The translations under genes and the position numbers were made by a program. From Prochloron sp. SulCav_FS08_3_32_3330 (GTDB lineage Bacteria > Cyanobacteriota > Cyanobacteriia > Cyanobacteriales > DYNF01), in contig DYNF01000030.1 of NCBI GenBank assembly GCA_020721205.1, positions 1-41,233 of the forward strand: a DNA stretch of 41,233 nucleotides, read 5' to 3'. Of the stretch, positions 24,843 to 33,513 are shown piece after piece. Position 1 is the stretch's first letter. The number at the start of each line of letters is the position of its first letter. The notes under the pieces are model-generated. The model was not told where the DNA came from. It searched no databases and was given only the letters and a program-made list of their open reading frames with translations.

Positions 24843-25505
24843 TTACACAGGAATATCCTTAAGATTTAAAAGACCTTCCGGGGGATTAAGATAGATTTTT
24901 TTATGTTCCAAATCCACAATCGGAACAATCTCTTTGACAAAAGGAATTAAAATAGTTATAGGCTTATTTTTGACTCTTTTTGGCTTCTTAATTTTACTTT
25001 TTCTCGAAATTTTAGAAACTTCGGGAGTAACAACTTCTTCAAGGATAGGCTGTTTATGTAATTGAACTTCTAATAAATCATGACCTGCGGTAAATATATC
25101 TACGACAAAACCAATATTTTCCTGAGTTTCTTGATGATAAACTTCTAAATTCATTAAATCAGCAACATGAAATTCATCCTCATTTAATTGAGGTAGATCC
25201 TGTGCAGTAACTAATAATTTACAGCCCCTTAATTTTTCAGCTTCATCTCGATAATTAATTCCTTCTAACTTAACTACATACATATTTTTCCCCGGAATTT
25301 GATATCCTTTTAATAACTCAATCGGTTGGGGTATAGTTTGATTAGGAAGAAGAATCCACCGTTTTCCGGGATCTTCAAAACGCTCAGGAAAATCGGACTC
25401 ACTACTAACTTTTACTTCCCCTCGTAAACCATGAGAGGAAACAATCATCCCAATTTCAATCCATTGATTACTGTCAGAAAAATTATCTTGCATTGATTTT
25501 ATCAT
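24843..25505 (-). CDS. rimM: Ribosome maturation factor RimM
   Basis: 220 residues. The N-terminal RimM beta-barrel begins EIGMIVSSHGLRGEVKVSSE (about 17-36) and continues to the YVVKLEGINYRDEAEKLRGC segment. The second, PRC-barrel domain holds DLMNLEVY, GFVVDIFTAGHDLLEVQL and the C-terminal IPFVKEIVPIVDLEHKKIYL. A basic insertion (about residues 160-185, rich in Lys, Arg and Ser) interrupts the PRC barrel, a feature I recall in cyanobacterial RimM. RimM binds S19 and aids 16S 3'-domain maturation. Starts at 25505 (MIKSM) or 25493 (MQDNF) are possible. The downstream flank is the family-1 element, only five bases away. Confidence 0.93.
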   Translation of the reverse strand: MIKSMQDNFSDSNQWIEIGMIVSSHGLRGEVKVSSESDFPERFEDPGKRWILLPNQTIPQPIELLKGYQIPGKNMYVVKLEGINYRDEAEKLRGCKLLVTAQDLPQLNEDEFHVADLMNLEVYHQETQENIGFVVDIFTAGHDLLEVQLHKQPILEEVVTPEVSKISRKSKIKKPKRVKNKPITILIPFVKEIVPIVDLEHKKIYLNPPEGLLNLKDIPV

Positions 25506-25691
25506 TAAATTTAATTTAATCTTGATTTCATTATTCTATTATCCTATAGATCTGATCTCTAGGGCAGAAAATATGACCAGAAAGAATTTTTCAGAAAAAA
25601 CAATCCTAATCCAGATCCAAACTTGTTACGATTTAGTGTTAAAATATAATCAATTTTAAAAAATTATTATATTTATCAATCTCTTTATTCA

Positions 25692-26048
25692 ATGCTCCTG
25701 AATATATTTAAAAGCAAACTTCACCGAGTTAAAGTCACTCAAGCTGAACTGTATTATGAAGGTTCTATTACTGTCGATCAAGAACTTTTAGAAATTGCGA
25801 ATATTTTACCCTACGAAAAAGTACAGGTAGTTAATGTTAATAATGGTTCTCGTTTAGAAACTTATACTATTCCCGGAGAAAGGGGAAGTAGAATCATTTG
25901 TTTAAATGGTCCCGCCGCCCGTTTTAATTCTCCCGGAGATGAGGTAATTATTATTACTTATGCTCAAATGACTCCTGAAGAAGCGAAAAATCATCATCCT
26001 CTTGTCATTTTAGTAGATGAAAATAATAATCCTTTGACCAAAGTTTAA
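25692..26048 (+). CDS. panD: Aspartate 1-decarboxylase (pyruvoyl enzyme)
   Basis: 118 residues, normal for PanD. It makes beta-alanine for pantothenate and CoA. The autocleavage site YYEGSITV is intact (G24-S25), and cleavage would convert Ser25 to the pyruvoyl group. K9, Y58-type active-site surroundings ([11 protein letters not shown]) and the [20 protein letters not shown] segment are present. It is divergent from rimM with a 186-base spacer and followed after 68 bases by the HetZ-related gene in the same direction, with no obvious functional link. Confidence 0.95.
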   Translation: MLLNIFKSKLHRVKVTQAELYYEGSITVDQELLEIANILPYEKVQVVNVNNGSRLETYTIPGERGSRIICLNGPAARFNSPGDEVIIITYAQMTPEEAKNHHPLVILVDENNNPLTKV

Positions 26049-26116
26049 CATTAAATCTGTCATTTTTCATTTTTCTCCTAATTTTCAAACTATCTTATTT
26101 TGATCTGATCCCAAAG

Positions 26117-27244
26117 ATGAATAAAGTTAAAACGATTGAAAAATTTTGGTTACAGCGTTTAACGATCGAACATCCGAATTGGAGTTTACCACAAAAACAA
26201 AGTATTGTTAAATGGTTATTAGGAGAAAATGGTCAAAATTGTCAAACCGATTGTCAAGAAAAGTTAGAAATTATTGAAAAAGGTTTAGAATATCGTTATC
26301 GAATTTTAACTCAAAGATATTTAGGTCAAACAGAAACAAAAGCTTATCAACAACTGTTTCAGCGTTTAGCTTCTGTGACTGTATTACGTCATAAAATTCA
26401 ACAGTGGATATCTTTAAGTCGAGATCGTCAACAACTGGTCATTGATGTTTTGGAAGAAATGATCCATCAATTATTACAAAATGATCATTATCTTCAAACA
26501 CAAATACAATGGATATCTCAATGCACTTCTGTGAAAAGTTTACGGAATAGTTTATTACTTACCAGTATAGAAGAATATTGTTTACGTCCGATTCGGAATC
26601 AACCTTTATTAATGTATCGTTTTCTGAATTTTTTAAGAGATACTCAAAAAGGTGGCATGACTAATGTTCCTTCACAACAGGCGATTCGCTTGATTTCTGG
26701 ACAAATTAATGAATCGGACTCCCAAGACCTGATTACTTTATTAGATCAACAGGCGATCGCTTGTTATAAAAAGCAACAAGAATGGGATCAACATCAAATT
26801 TTACGTTTACAAGTACAACAAGAATTTGAAACTTATTTATGTAATAATTTGGAGGAAAATTGTCTTCAATGGTTTCGATTATATTTAAAAGGTTATAGTC
26901 AAGAGGCGATCGCCCACAAATTAAATTTACCGATTAAACAAATTTATCGTTTAAGGGAAAAAATAAGTTATCATGCGATCAAGAACTTTACTCTGAAACA
27001 ACAACCTGAATTAGTAGCAAATTGGTTAGAAATTTCGTTAAAGGAGCATAATTTTGGTTTAACCGTAGGACAATGGAAAAGTTATCAGAAGCAGTTAACG
27101 CCTATTCAAAATCAACTTTTGACCGAATTAAAATCAGGTGCTAACTTAGAAAATATCGCTCAAATATTTCAGTGGAAAGAAAATAAAGTTATTCAAGAAT
27201 GGGGAAAACTTTATCAACTCGCTCAAACTTTGCGTAATCTCTAA
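26117..27244 (+). CDS. HetZ-related protein
   Basis: 375 residues. Conserved blocks include YRYRILTQRYLG (about 55-66), LSRDRQQLVIDVLEEM (about 100-115), TSIEEYCLRPIRNQPLLMYR (about 154-173) and GGMTNVPSQQAIRLISGQI. The C-terminal part (about 255-375), with SQEAIAHKLNLPIKQIYRLR and ELVANWLEISLKEHNFGLT, matches my recollection of the HetZ C-terminus, which contains a helix-turn-helix and binds DNA. HetZ is an early regulator of heterocyst formation, yet related proteins occur in non-filamentous cyanobacteria, where their role is unknown. It is probably a DNA-binding regulator. Confidence 0.7.
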   Translation: MNKVKTIEKFWLQRLTIEHPNWSLPQKQSIVKWLLGENGQNCQTDCQEKLEIIEKGLEYRYRILTQRYLGQTETKAYQQLFQRLASVTVLRHKIQQWISLSRDRQQLVIDVLEEMIHQLLQNDHYLQTQIQWISQCTSVKSLRNSLLLTSIEEYCLRPIRNQPLLMYRFLNFLRDTQKGGMTNVPSQQAIRLISGQINESDSQDLITLLDQQAIACYKKQQEWDQHQILRLQVQQEFETYLCNNLEENCLQWFRLYLKGYSQEAIAHKLNLPIKQIYRLREKISYHAIKNFTLKQQPELVANWLEISLKEHNFGLTVGQWKSYQKQLTPIQNQLLTELKSGANLENIAQIFQWKENKVIQEWGKLYQLAQTLRNL

Positions 27245-27271
27245 TCTTAAATCCGATAGATAATCCTCTAT

Positions 27272-27320
27272 TTACTTATTACTTATTACTTATTACTTAT
27301 TACTTATTACTTATTACTTA
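27272..27320. repeat. Seven perfect copies of the heptamer TTACTTA
   Basis: Exactly 49 bases, seven identical units, in the 139-base spacer between the HetZ-related gene and the next gene. The perfection suggests recent expansion. Confidence 0.9.
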
Positions 27321-27383
27321 ACTTCTGTTAAAAGTCTATTCTTTCGTTACTATTCTTATTTAATATTTTGAATCGAAATAACA

Positions 27384-28520
27384 ATGTCTCATTCTCCTTA
27401 CTTATCGTCCACTTCTTCAGCTTATTCTCAAGAAAATCATGATTATAATGGTTTTCAACTTACTGATGTAAAATTAGATGAAACATTTAATTTAATTCAA
27501 TCCCTAATTCCTTTAAAAACTTGTCAATTTTATCAAATTTTACCCATTAGTTTACAAAAAGATTGTTTAATCTTAGCAATGGTTAATAATGAGGATATTA
27601 TTGCTTTAGATCATGTTAATGTCATTCTTGCACCGTTTAATTATGGTTTAAAAATTGAGAAAATTGATCAACAAACTCATCAAATTATTATTTCCTCTTA
27701 TCTTAATTATAGTCGAGCGCTTTTATCAGAACAAAAAATATTAGAAGAAGAACAAGAAACAAAAATTGAAGCTGATTATAGTGAAATTGAAAGTTTATCT
27801 GCTTTTTCATCTCCTATTAAAAATAAACCGAATACGTCACCACAGGCTACTTATAGCCCTGATCAAACGAGCGTAGAAAAAAATACAAATCAAGCTACAG
27901 ATATTACTAATGTTGCTTTTAATGCTGTTTCTTCTTCTCTCAATGTGGAAGCCCATTATTTATCAGCCCCTGCTGACTTTCTTGCTACCCTTGCCCCTAC
28001 TCAAATCTGGCGCGAATTATTAGGTAGAATTTTATTAGGGGGTATTGGACGTTTATATTTTGAGCAAAAAGCTCATTATGGTAGGATTTTATGGAGTCAA
28101 AATGGAACTTTACAATTTTCTGTTAATGAAATTGCCACTGATATTTTTCGAGAAGTTTTAAATGAAATAAAAAAAATTGCCCATCTTCCCCTTGTGACAG
28201 TTCATAAAATTACTAAAGTAGAAATTGAAAAATATTATCAGGGAGAAAGACTCTTATTTCGTTTAAGATTACAACCCGGAGAATATGGAGAAGAAGGAAA
28301 TTTACAAATTTTAAGAGGAAAAGCTCTGATTTTCTATCAACAACGTCAAATGAATGATATGACTACTCAAGCTTTAGAAGTTGCCCAACAATTAGAAAGA
28401 AAATTAAGACAAATTCGCGCTCGTAAAAAAATTAATCCCTCTCCTATTTCTAATCTTACAGAGTTAAATGAATTACAAGCAAGTATTCAACGGCAATTAA
28501 AATTATTAGAAGAATCTTGA
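27384..28520 (+). CDS. GspE/PilB N-terminal-domain protein without ATPase domain
   Basis: 378 residues. The N-terminal part (about 25-115) resembles the GspE/MshE N-terminal domain: IPLKTCQFYQILPISLQKDC, LILAMVNNEDIIALDHVN, then the NYGLKIEKIDQQTHQIIISS block. A Ser/Thr/Asn-rich linker (about 135-190) follows. A C-terminal domain (about 200-360) starts with APTQIWRELLGRILLGGIGR and GRILWSQNGTLQFSV and ends in a basic helix. No Walker A or B motif is present, so it cannot be a pilus motor. MshE-type domains can bind c-di-GMP, but I cannot see whether this one does. It follows the HetZ-related gene after 139 bases; a PatU-like partner is one possible identity. Confidence 0.6.
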   Translation: MSHSPYLSSTSSAYSQENHDYNGFQLTDVKLDETFNLIQSLIPLKTCQFYQILPISLQKDCLILAMVNNEDIIALDHVNVILAPFNYGLKIEKIDQQTHQIIISSYLNYSRALLSEQKILEEEQETKIEADYSEIESLSAFSSPIKNKPNTSPQATYSPDQTSVEKNTNQATDITNVAFNAVSSSLNVEAHYLSAPADFLATLAPTQIWRELLGRILLGGIGRLYFEQKAHYGRILWSQNGTLQFSVNEIATDIFREVLNEIKKIAHLPLVTVHKITKVEIEKYYQGERLLFRLRLQPGEYGEEGNLQILRGKALIFYQQRQMNDMTTQALEVAQQLERKLRQIRARKKINPSPISNLTELNELQASIQRQLKLLEES

Positions 28521-28534
28521 TTAATTGTGATTTT

Positions 28535-28858
28535 TTATGAGGTTGTCTTTTTCAGAGTAAGTTGAATCGCTAAAGCAATTAAACCGAGGGTGACAAGGCT
28601 AAAAATCCCTGTCCCTAAAGCACTTATCCCCACTACAAGAGTTCTAACGGCGATCGAAATTTTAATCGCAAACATATTGTTTGTGGAAAGGGGAGTATTA
28701 GCAAAAGCAGTGGCGATCGCCGAGGTTAAAAAATATAAAGCAAATGCTAAAACTCCCGAAATACTTGCACCGGATAAACACCGGATTGGGGTAGGTGCGG
28801 GTTTAATATTTTCAGAGTTTTGATTGATATTTTGTGATTGAGAATCAGAATTTTTCAT
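28535..28858 (-). CDS. DUF3082 family membrane protein
   Basis: 107 residues. A polar N-terminus (about 1-25, Asn/Gln/Ser-rich) leads to PIRCLSGASISGVLAFALYF and a second hydrophobic region with AVRTLVVGISALGTGIFSLV and TLGLIALAIQLTL. Three membrane spans are predicted. These segments match DUF3082, found in cyanobacteria and plastid-bearing eukaryotes, which suggests a thylakoid or envelope membrane location. Function unknown. It converges on the PilB-N-domain gene with a 14-base gap. Confidence 0.85.
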   Translation of the reverse strand: MKNSDSQSQNINQNSENIKPAPTPIRCLSGASISGVLAFALYFLTSAIATAFANTPLSTNNMFAIKISIAVRTLVVGISALGTGIFSLVTLGLIALAIQLTLKKTTS

Positions 28859-28890
28859 TTTATAAAAATTATGTTATTGATGATTAACTG

Positions 28891-28912
28891 TTTGTTGTAG
28901 GGCTTTAGCCCT
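28891..28912. repeat. Short family-2 palindrome
   Basis: TTTGTTGTAGGGCTTTAGCC plus CT. It contains the palindrome TAGGGCTTTAGCCCTA and the same TTTGTTGT lead as the other family-2 ends, with only one arm preserved. Confidence 0.55.
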
Positions 28913-28954
28913 AAATTTTTTTAGCGTACAAGTACCACCAAAAATATCAATTGT

Positions 28955-29044
28955 AGCGTTGCTGAATGGAGGTATGATTTAAAAATAATTCTTTGCGTCT
29001 TTGCGCCTTTGCGAGATTTCATCATACCTTAATTATGCAACACC
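28955..29044. mobile_element. Family-4 miniature inverted-repeat element abutting ispE
   Basis: The left end GCGTTGCTGAATGGAGGTAT (28957-28976, part of arm 28955-28978) pairs imperfectly with the right end, whose complement reads GGTGTTGCATAATTAAGGTA and continues TGAT. The interior contains CTTTGCGTCTTTGCGCCTTT. The 90-bp element ends directly at the ispE stop codon (29045-29047 on the minus strand). It resembles repeats common in cyanobacterial intergenic DNA. Confidence 0.65.
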
Positions 29045-29989
29045 TTAATTGTTAATTGTAATTCCTGTACTAGATAATTGTGCCACCCAAAGAGTAAGAT
29101 CCGGATCAGAAATTTGTGCTTTTACCTGTGTGTGAATGTGGTCAGCTTCTTGCTGAGATTCGCACAGGGTAAAGACTGTGGGACCTGATCCTGACATTAA
29201 TGTGCCTAAACCTCCCGCTTTTTTCATTGTTTCTTTTAAATGGGCGACTTGACCATATTCAGGTAATACCACTTTTTCTAAATCATTATGTAAAAATTGA
29301 CCGATTTTTTGTCCATTTTTTTCCATAATTCCTTTAACTAAGGGACTAGAATAGGTCTGAGAAATTCGATTTTTAATACTATCTTGATCCGATAAATATT
29401 GATCTAAAAATTGCTGACGATAGGCTTGATATGCCCAAGGAGTCGAGACTGCGAGACTTTCATACTTTCCTAATACGACAAATAAATGATCTAAATCTAA
29501 AATTGGATCTAATTCCTCTCCTCTCCCCGTTGCGATCGCCGTCCCACCACCAATACAAAAGGGTATATCTGAGCCTAATTGAGAGGCTAATGAGCATAAT
29601 TCCGGTTGAGTTAAGCCAATTTCCCATAGTTGATTAATTCCGACTAAAACCGCCGCCGCATCGGTGGATCCCCCTGCCAAACCTGCCGCTACGGGAATAT
29701 TTTTTTCAATCGTTATATCTAACCCTCCGTATTCGGCAGAATGCTCAGAAAAATGTTCCTGCATTAATTTGGCGGCACGATAAGCCAAATTACTCTGATC
29801 AAGGGGGACTTGACTATGGGTACAATGAACTGTAATATTCTGAGCCTTATGAGGTGTGATTAAAATGTGATCAGCTAGACTAATACTCTGTAAAATCATC
29901 ACCAGTTGATGATAACCGTCGGGGCGATCGCCAATAATTTCTAAATCTAAATTAATTTTAGCCGGGGCAAGTAAGGAATAGGATTTCAT
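29045..29989 (-). CDS. ispE: 4-diphosphocytidyl-2-C-methyl-D-erythritol kinase
   Basis: 314 residues, GHMP kinase family, fourth step of the methylerythritol phosphate pathway to isoprenoids (carotenoids, phytol, quinones). Seen are the substrate motif LLAPAKINLDLEI (7-19, with Lys11), the ATP glycine loop PVAAGLAGGSTDAA (99-112), DIPFCIGGGTA, and the C-terminal GTLMSGSGPTVFTL. All expected catalytic residues are present. The upstream flank has a short TTATTTG heptamer run close to the start codon (29990-30012), and the stop codon touches a miniature element. Confidence 0.95.
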   Translation of the reverse strand: MKSYSLLAPAKINLDLEIIGDRPDGYHQLVMILQSISLADHILITPHKAQNITVHCTHSQVPLDQSNLAYRAAKLMQEHFSEHSAEYGGLDITIEKNIPVAAGLAGGSTDAAAVLVGINQLWEIGLTQPELCSLASQLGSDIPFCIGGGTAIATGRGEELDPILDLDHLFVVLGKYESLAVSTPWAYQAYRQQFLDQYLSDQDSIKNRISQTYSSPLVKGIMEKNGQKIGQFLHNDLEKVVLPEYGQVAHLKETMKKAGGLGTLMSGSGPTVFTLCESQQEADHIHTQVKAQISDPDLTLWVAQLSSTGITINN

Positions 29990-30050
29990 TTATTTGTTAT
30001 TTGTTATTTATTAAATATTAATTATTAATTATTTTACTATAAATAAATAA

Positions 30051-30290
30051 CTAAGTTTTCAATTTTTGAGAAATTTTAGAAATTAACCAACTTAAAATTG
30101 CTCCTAACATTAAAATTCCGATCGCCGTTTGAAAAACAGGAGTCCAAAGTTTATACCATAAATCTAAACCTAAATCAAGATTAAAGGAATGGGCTACAAG
30201 GGCGATCGCAAACCAAAAGAAAGCAAATAATACTAAAAAAACATCAAATACTAAAAAACGATTTAACCAGTTTAAAAATGTTTCTTTCAT
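30051..30290 (-). CDS. Small two-helix membrane protein
   Basis: 79 residues. Two hydrophobic helices (about 13-33 and 50-70) are joined by a short loop with NLDLGLDLWYKLWTPVFQTA. A basic C-terminus (SKISQKLKT) suggests the tail is cytoplasmic. It looks like a conserved cyanobacterial hypothetical protein, but I recognise no named family. It lies 61 bases upstream of ispE on the same strand and could share its transcript. Confidence 0.7.
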   Translation of the reverse strand: MKETFLNWLNRFLVFDVFLVLFAFFWFAIALVAHSFNLDLGLDLWYKLWTPVFQTAIGILMLGAILSWLISKISQKLKT

Positions 30291-30367
30291 TGTAATTATT
30301 AGGGTATTAATTAATCTAATTATTTTATTTTATTATACATTATCATTGCCGTTACAGTTACTATAGC

Positions 30368-30517
30368 AGAGTATTTTCATTCTTCAAAAAGCAACTGGTT
30401 GAAACCCGTAAAGACGTGTTTTGTTTGGGTAGCAACGGGTTTTAACCCGTTGGAAAAAAAGAATGATAAAAATTCAAAATTCAAAATTCAAAATTGTTGG
30501 AAAAAAAGAATGAAAAC
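30368..30517. mobile_element. Family-1 element, copy D, internally deleted
   Basis: It keeps both ends (AGAGTATTTTCATTCT at left, GAATGAAAAC at right) and the fourth hairpin. Hairpins 1 and 3 are fused: GCAACTGGTTGAAACCCGTA runs straight into AAGACG, and hairpin 2 is lost. It has one 47-bp unit of the kind present three times in copy B. It ends one base before the stop codon of the beta-propeller gene. Confidence 0.8.
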
Positions 30518-30518
30518 T

Positions 30519-32396
30519 TTATTCCCCATCTTGAAAAACCATAATTGTGCCAGAATAACAAGCTACCCAAACTTGTTGAGTTTGGGGATCAAAAGTAATA
30601 CCAATCGGGTGATTATTAGAGGAAACAGTTTGTAAAACTTTCATATCCATAGTGCGGACTTTACTAACAGTATTAGAGTTATAATTTACCACATATAAAT
30701 ATTTACCATTATCCGAAATATCCATACTTCGAGGAGCGGCACCTGTTACAACTTTACTAATAACTTTACCTGAATTTAAGTCAATTTTAGCAATTTGTCC
30801 TTCTCCATTTAAGGTTACATAAAGATATTTATTTTCAGGATCAATCACTAAATGTCGAGGTCCACTCCCAATCCCTCTAAACCAATTAATACTAAAATCT
30901 TCAAGATTAACTTTTGCAATATCAAATGACCCCATAACTGCTATATAAGCAAATTTACTATTTTTATCTACTATAATTCCCCTTGGATATGCCCCTAAAG
31001 AAATCCGTTTAATTTCTTGATTTGTCGCTATATCAATAATACTTAAATCATAAGTACACCAATTACTAACTAAAGTATATTTATTATTAGGAGAAACTGC
31101 TACATATTTTGGTACAGCACCAACTTTTATGACATTTTCTATTAGTAAACTATCCGTATTTATTTTATACAAATAACTATGATCATGGTTTCCGGCGGGG
31201 CTACAAACATCATCTCCCGGACGATTAAAACCGTTTCCATACATTTCATAATTTGAAACCCAAGCATATTTTCCTCCCTCAGAAAAAGCCACTTCTACAG
31301 GCGCTCCTTTATATTCTCCTTGATAATCTTTATGTCCATAATCACTTAATTTCACAGTATCAGAAAGAGTTTTAACGAGTTCAAACTTACGATTATACAC
31401 TGTAATTGTGTGTTGATACATCATATTTTGAGCAAAAAACAAGCCATTTCCTGAGTGAACTACAGATTTAGGGCTAATTGTTCCCGAAATAGTTTTAATT
31501 AAAGTTAAACGGGAAGCAACACTTGCCACCATTTCCTGCGCGTAGTTTAAATTAGTTTGATACTGAGTTACTTTTTGCCGGGCGATCGCATATTTCCCAT
31601 CGTTAGAGGGTACTTTTTTCATGTTATCAATCGCATTTTGCCAATGTTGACTTACTTCCTGCCATTGGGGTTTTGTGGTAGCTTTCTGAGTTAAAGTAGA
31701 GGCTTTCATCGCTTGATTTACCGCTTCCCGAAATTCGGCTGAAACAGGTACATTATTTTGAGGTTTAGGAGGATTAGAATTATTCGGAGTTTGAGCAATA
31801 TTACTATTAGGATTTTTTTCAAGGGCATAATCCAGATTAAGCTGATATTCCACTAATTTTTTCTGTGCTACACCATGATTAGGGTCAGTCACGGGTACAT
31901 TTGTCATCTGAGTTATAGCTAAATTCCATTTTTTAGCAATCATTTCCCATTCTTGGTCTGTTTTCGCATTTTGGGTTAAAATAGCGGCTTCCATGGCATT
32001 ATTTACGGCATTACGAAAATAAGGAGGATTAGTATAATTATTGATTGCATAATCTAAATTACCTTCATATTGTCTCAGTTTAGTTTGAGCATTAGGATAA
32101 TTTTCATCGGATTGAGGGATATTATTTAAAATTGCGATCGCATCTTGCCAAATTTGACTCACTTTTTGCCAATCTTCAGCAGATTGAGCGGTTTCTATTA
32201 AAATAACAGCTTGTTTTCCTTTATTTAAGGCTTGATCAAAAGGAGAAAGATTTTGATTTTTACTATTATTTAAAGTGCGATTGATCAAATTAAATTTAAC
32301 ATAATATCCTGCCCCTAAACTGAGAGGAATTACTAACAAAAAAAGAAGAATTATAAAGTTTTTAGATTGATACCATTTAGGATTATTGTTATTCAT
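30519..32396 (-). CDS. Membrane-anchored YVTN-type beta-propeller protein with triplicated helical repeats
   Basis: 625 residues. A single membrane helix (about 12-30) is followed by three copies of a domain of about 65 residues. Each has an alpha-helical pattern beginning A(L/V)N(K/N/Q) and containing W-x5-W and a Y-x3-L-(D/N)-YA ending (about 52-118, 122-190 and 222-290). The C-terminal half (about 300-620) is a YVTN/YncE-type propeller, with KYVAVSPNNKYTLVSNWCTY, RGIIVDKNSKFAYIA, GPRHLVIDPENKYLYVTLNG and APRSMDISDNGKYLYVVNYN blades. The bulk is probably periplasmic. Ligand unknown. The stop codon abuts a family-1 element, so the extreme C-terminus may have been changed by insertion. Confidence 0.8.
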   Translation of the reverse strand: MNNNNPKWYQSKNFIILLFLLVIPLSLGAGYYVKFNLINRTLNNSKNQNLSPFDQALNKGKQAVILIETAQSAEDWQKVSQIWQDAIAILNNIPQSDENYPNAQTKLRQYEGNLDYAINNYTNPPYFRNAVNNAMEAAILTQNAKTDQEWEMIAKKWNLAITQMTNVPVTDPNHGVAQKKLVEYQLNLDYALEKNPNSNIAQTPNNSNPPKPQNNVPVSAEFREAVNQAMKASTLTQKATTKPQWQEVSQHWQNAIDNMKKVPSNDGKYAIARQKVTQYQTNLNYAQEMVASVASRLTLIKTISGTISPKSVVHSGNGLFFAQNMMYQHTITVYNRKFELVKTLSDTVKLSDYGHKDYQGEYKGAPVEVAFSEGGKYAWVSNYEMYGNGFNRPGDDVCSPAGNHDHSYLYKINTDSLLIENVIKVGAVPKYVAVSPNNKYTLVSNWCTYDLSIIDIATNQEIKRISLGAYPRGIIVDKNSKFAYIAVMGSFDIAKVNLEDFSINWFRGIGSGPRHLVIDPENKYLYVTLNGEGQIAKIDLNSGKVISKVVTGAAPRSMDISDNGKYLYVVNYNSNTVSKVRTMDMKVLQTVSSNNHPIGITFDPQTQQVWVACYSGTIMVFQDGE

Positions 32397-32476
32397 AAAA
32401 TTATCATTAATAAGGGTTTAAATATTTAATTTTGATGCGATTAAATCAGGGCTTAAGCTAATTAAGCCCCGACAAA

Positions 32477-32896
32477 TTATTGATTTTTCAATGGATTTTT
32501 TTGATGTTTAACTTCCACTACAGTATGGACATTTCCCCTAGGGTTAAAATCACCTTTAACGGTTATTTCTAAAGGATCACAAGCATTTACAAAATCATCT
32601 AAAATTTGATTAATAGACTCCTCATGAGAAATAGTTTGATCCCGATAACTATTAATATATAACTTTAAAGCTTTTAATTCTACAACCTTTTGATCAGGAC
32701 AATAATTAATCTCAATTTTCGCAAAATCAGGATAACCAGAAAAAGGACATTTACAAGTAAATTCTGGGAGAATAATATTAATATTATAAAGACGTTGAGG
32801 ACGAGGATTAGGAAAAGTAATTAAAGACCCTTCTTTAATCGCTCTTTCTCCATATTTAACTGCTGTTTTTTTCTTAGATTTAATTTTTTTTACCAT
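32477..32896 (-). CDS. queF: NADPH-dependent 7-cyano-7-deazaguanine reductase (preQ0 reductase)
   Basis: 139 residues, the short unimodular QueF type. It reduces preQ0 to preQ1 in queuosine synthesis. CPFSGYPDFA (50-59) holds the thioimide-forming Cys50 and Asp57. The QueF motif region ELKALKLYINSYRDQ (73-87) binds NADPH in the family. EITVKGDFNPRG near the C-terminus is also typical. The N-terminus is lysine-rich. It lies upstream of the beta-propeller gene on the same strand with an 80-base gap. No preQ1 riboswitch was recognised in its 117-base upstream region. Confidence 0.93.
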   Translation of the reverse strand: MVKKIKSKKKTAVKYGERAIKEGSLITFPNPRPQRLYNINIILPEFTCKCPFSGYPDFAKIEINYCPDQKVVELKALKLYINSYRDQTISHEESINQILDDFVNACDPLEITVKGDFNPRGNVHTVVEVKHQKNPLKNQ

Positions 32897-33013
32897 TTTG
32901 TTTAATTATTTAACTGTTACCAAATTTGATTATAATATAATTAAGGACATTTTCAAATATTTTAGTTAAATTAAATTTCGGAAGTTTGGGAATCAAATGA
33001 TAAAGTAAAAAGT

Positions 33014-33427
33014 TTAATCAACTTCAAAAGCCGATTCTAAATAATTAATAAGTTTAAAACAATTTTCATCTATCAGAAGATTAGGCAAATTTTGATAAGC
33101 AACTAAAGCCACATCAAAGCGTAAAAAATAATCAGCAAATTGAGGATTTTCCGCCAAAAATAACTCAGCACTTTTCACAATTTTTTCTTGTTTTGCTAAA
33201 GTGATAGAATCTATCCCTTGACGATCTAAATTTAGATTACTTCTCGTTTTAACCTCAATAAAAACAAGAGAATTAGATTGATTTTTTTGAGCAATAATAT
33301 CTATTTCACCCCACAGACAACGCCAACGAGAAGCGAGGATATTCCAGCCTTGATCTCTTAACCATTTAGTTATAAATTTTTCTCCTAAATCGCCAATTTT
33401 TAAATTTTTTTGCTTTTTTTGCTTCAT
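33014..33427 (-). CDS. YraN family (UPF0102) nuclease-like protein
   Basis: 137 residues, normal for YraN. The fold is PD-(D/E)XK-like: GDLGEKFITKWLRDQGWNIL (12-31), then WGEIDIIA with D43, and LVFIEVKTRS with E58 and K60. This is the complete endonuclease-like triad. Function in cells is not established; the gene is often near rplS/rnhB in other bacteria. Here it is the first minus-strand gene of the yraN, queF, propeller run and is divergent from the lumenal pentapeptide gene, with 86 bases between the starts. Confidence 0.88.
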   Translation of the reverse strand: MKQKKQKNLKIGDLGEKFITKWLRDQGWNILASRWRCLWGEIDIIAQKNQSNSLVFIEVKTRSNLNLDRQGIDSITLAKQEKIVKSAELFLAENPQFADYFLRFDVALVAYQNLPNLLIDENCFKLINYLESAFEVD

Positions 33428-33513
33428 TTTATCTAATTAAATGATATAATTAAATTAATTATAAATTAAATTGGGATCAAAAGCAACCATAAAAACATAA
33501 AAGGAGTAAATAA

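Noticed and set aside
32897-33013. preQ1 riboswitch before queF
   Set aside because: No recognisable preQ1 aptamer pseudoknot in the AT-rich leader by eye; a covariance search would be decisive.
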